Shown here one piece after another: positions 63,782 through 64,000 of a DNA stretch of 64,000 bases; the stretch's first letter is position 1, and every line of letters starts with the position of its first letter. The stretch lies in contig NZ_JAMFLY010000001.1 of the NCBI RefSeq assembly GCF_023502235.1, positions 1,178,001-1,242,000 on the forward strand, written 5' to 3'. Under the pieces are notes generated by a model. The model did no database searches. It was not told the DNA's origin and saw only the letters and a list, made by a program, of their open reading frames with translations. The translations under genes were made by a program, and so were the position numbers. Origin of the DNA: Flagellimonas myxillae (lineage in GTDB: Bacteria > Bacteroidota > Bacteroidia > Flavobacteriales > Flavobacteriaceae).

Positions 63782-64000
63782 ATGTTAGAAATAAGACCCA
63801 ATTGCGAGCACTGCAACAAAGATTTGCCAAACACCTCGACTGAGGCAATGATTTGCTCCTTTGAATGCACCTATTGTAGCACCTGCGCTATGGAAATATT
63901 CGAAAATGTATGTCCAAGTTGTGCAGGAAATTTTGTGCCACGCCCTATAAGGCCACAAAAAGAAATTGAGCAATATCCTGCTTCAATCAAACCCATATTC
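63782..64000 (+). CDS. DUF1272 family protein (3' truncated by window end)
   Basis: 73 codons are visible. The N-terminus has a Cys-rich zinc-binding pattern: PNCEHCNKDLP (CxxC), ICSFECTYCSTCA and CPSCAGNFVPRPI, typical of DUF1272, a small cytosolic family that often follows regulators. The frame is still open at the window end. It lies 10 bp after the bicupin gene and is probably cotranscribed with it. Confidence 0.85.
   Translation, partial: MLEIRPNCEHCNKDLPNTSTEAMICSFECTYCSTCAMEIFENVCPSCAGNFVPRPIRPQKEIEQYPASIKPIF

Noticed and set aside
1..64000. tRNA, rRNA, insertion sequences or a prophage
   Set aside because: No cloverleaf, rRNA segment, transposase, integrase or phage structural gene was recognised anywhere in the window.

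Overview
The window looks like chromosomal DNA of a member of the Bacteroidota, most likely a marine Flavobacteriaceae (Allomuricauda/Maribacter type; the genus is a guess). The signs are outer-membrane beta-barrel proteins with carboxypeptidase-like regulatory domains, many SPII lipoproteins, MG2-type giant periplasmic proteins, 3-keto-disaccharide hydrolase domains, LytTR signalling, promoters of the TAnnTTTG type and no regular Shine-Dalgarno sequences. No rRNA, tRNA, insertion sequence or CRISPR array was recognised.

Layout. 1-8.8 kb: envelope proteins (a truncated barrel protein, a MORN-repeat protein, a TonB-receptor-like protein), a small YjdI-type Fe-S protein, a membrane-anchored protein with an HTH-like head, a LamG-like secreted protein, a DUF2911-TPR protein and a ketopantoate-reductase-like enzyme. 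8.9-11.7 kb: two translationally coupled Cys-type sulfatase lipoproteins behind a good -7 element and an inverted repeat. 11.7-20.8 kb: housekeeping and accessory enzymes (acyltransferase, GNAT, MDR oxidoreductase, HExxH lipoprotein, menB, serine hydrolase, pirin). 20.8-23.4 kb: a three-gene cell-wall unit (3D-domain protein, amidase, M14 carboxypeptidase). 23.7-26.4 kb: two 3-keto-disaccharide hydrolase domain proteins and a vWA lipoprotein.

26.6-36.2 kb is one long co-directional cluster for a molybdenum hydroxylase: a two-subunit IorAB-type enzyme (2Fe-2S subunit plus Tat-exported molybdopterin subunit), followed by cofactor genes (moaD, moaA, mobA, moeB-rhodanese, moeA), an XdhC-type maturation factor, a MocA-type cytidylyltransferase and a secreted amidohydrolase. 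The cluster would make, finish and insert the cofactor for its own enzyme. moaC, moaE and mogA are absent and must lie elsewhere. A GntR-type repressor gene with a perfect palindrome before its start follows. A decayed second copy of that gene start and palindrome lies 2.7 kb further on, beyond an MG2 protein.

39.8-50.2 kb: a small lipoprotein, DUF2652 and DUF3052 proteins, a 1083-residue BNR/sortilin-like protein, a methyltransferase, lipoproteins, a PIG-L deacetylase and an alpha/beta hydrolase. 50.2-57.2 kb is an AT-rich accessory island. It carries a Hachiman anti-phage system (XRE regulator, hamA, hamB) in which hamA is split by a frameshift at an A8 run, plus a cytosolic trypsin-like protease paired with a tiny Cys-containing amphipathic protein, and a LuxR-type regulator. 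57.5-64 kb: an esterase/beta-lactamase-fold fusion, divergent LytS/LytTR two-component genes, and a MocR regulator divergent from a secreted bicupin and a DUF1272 protein cut by the window end.

The most notable observation is the hamA frameshift. It could be a phase-variable or slippage-controlled defence gene, a genuine inactivation, or a sequencing error.
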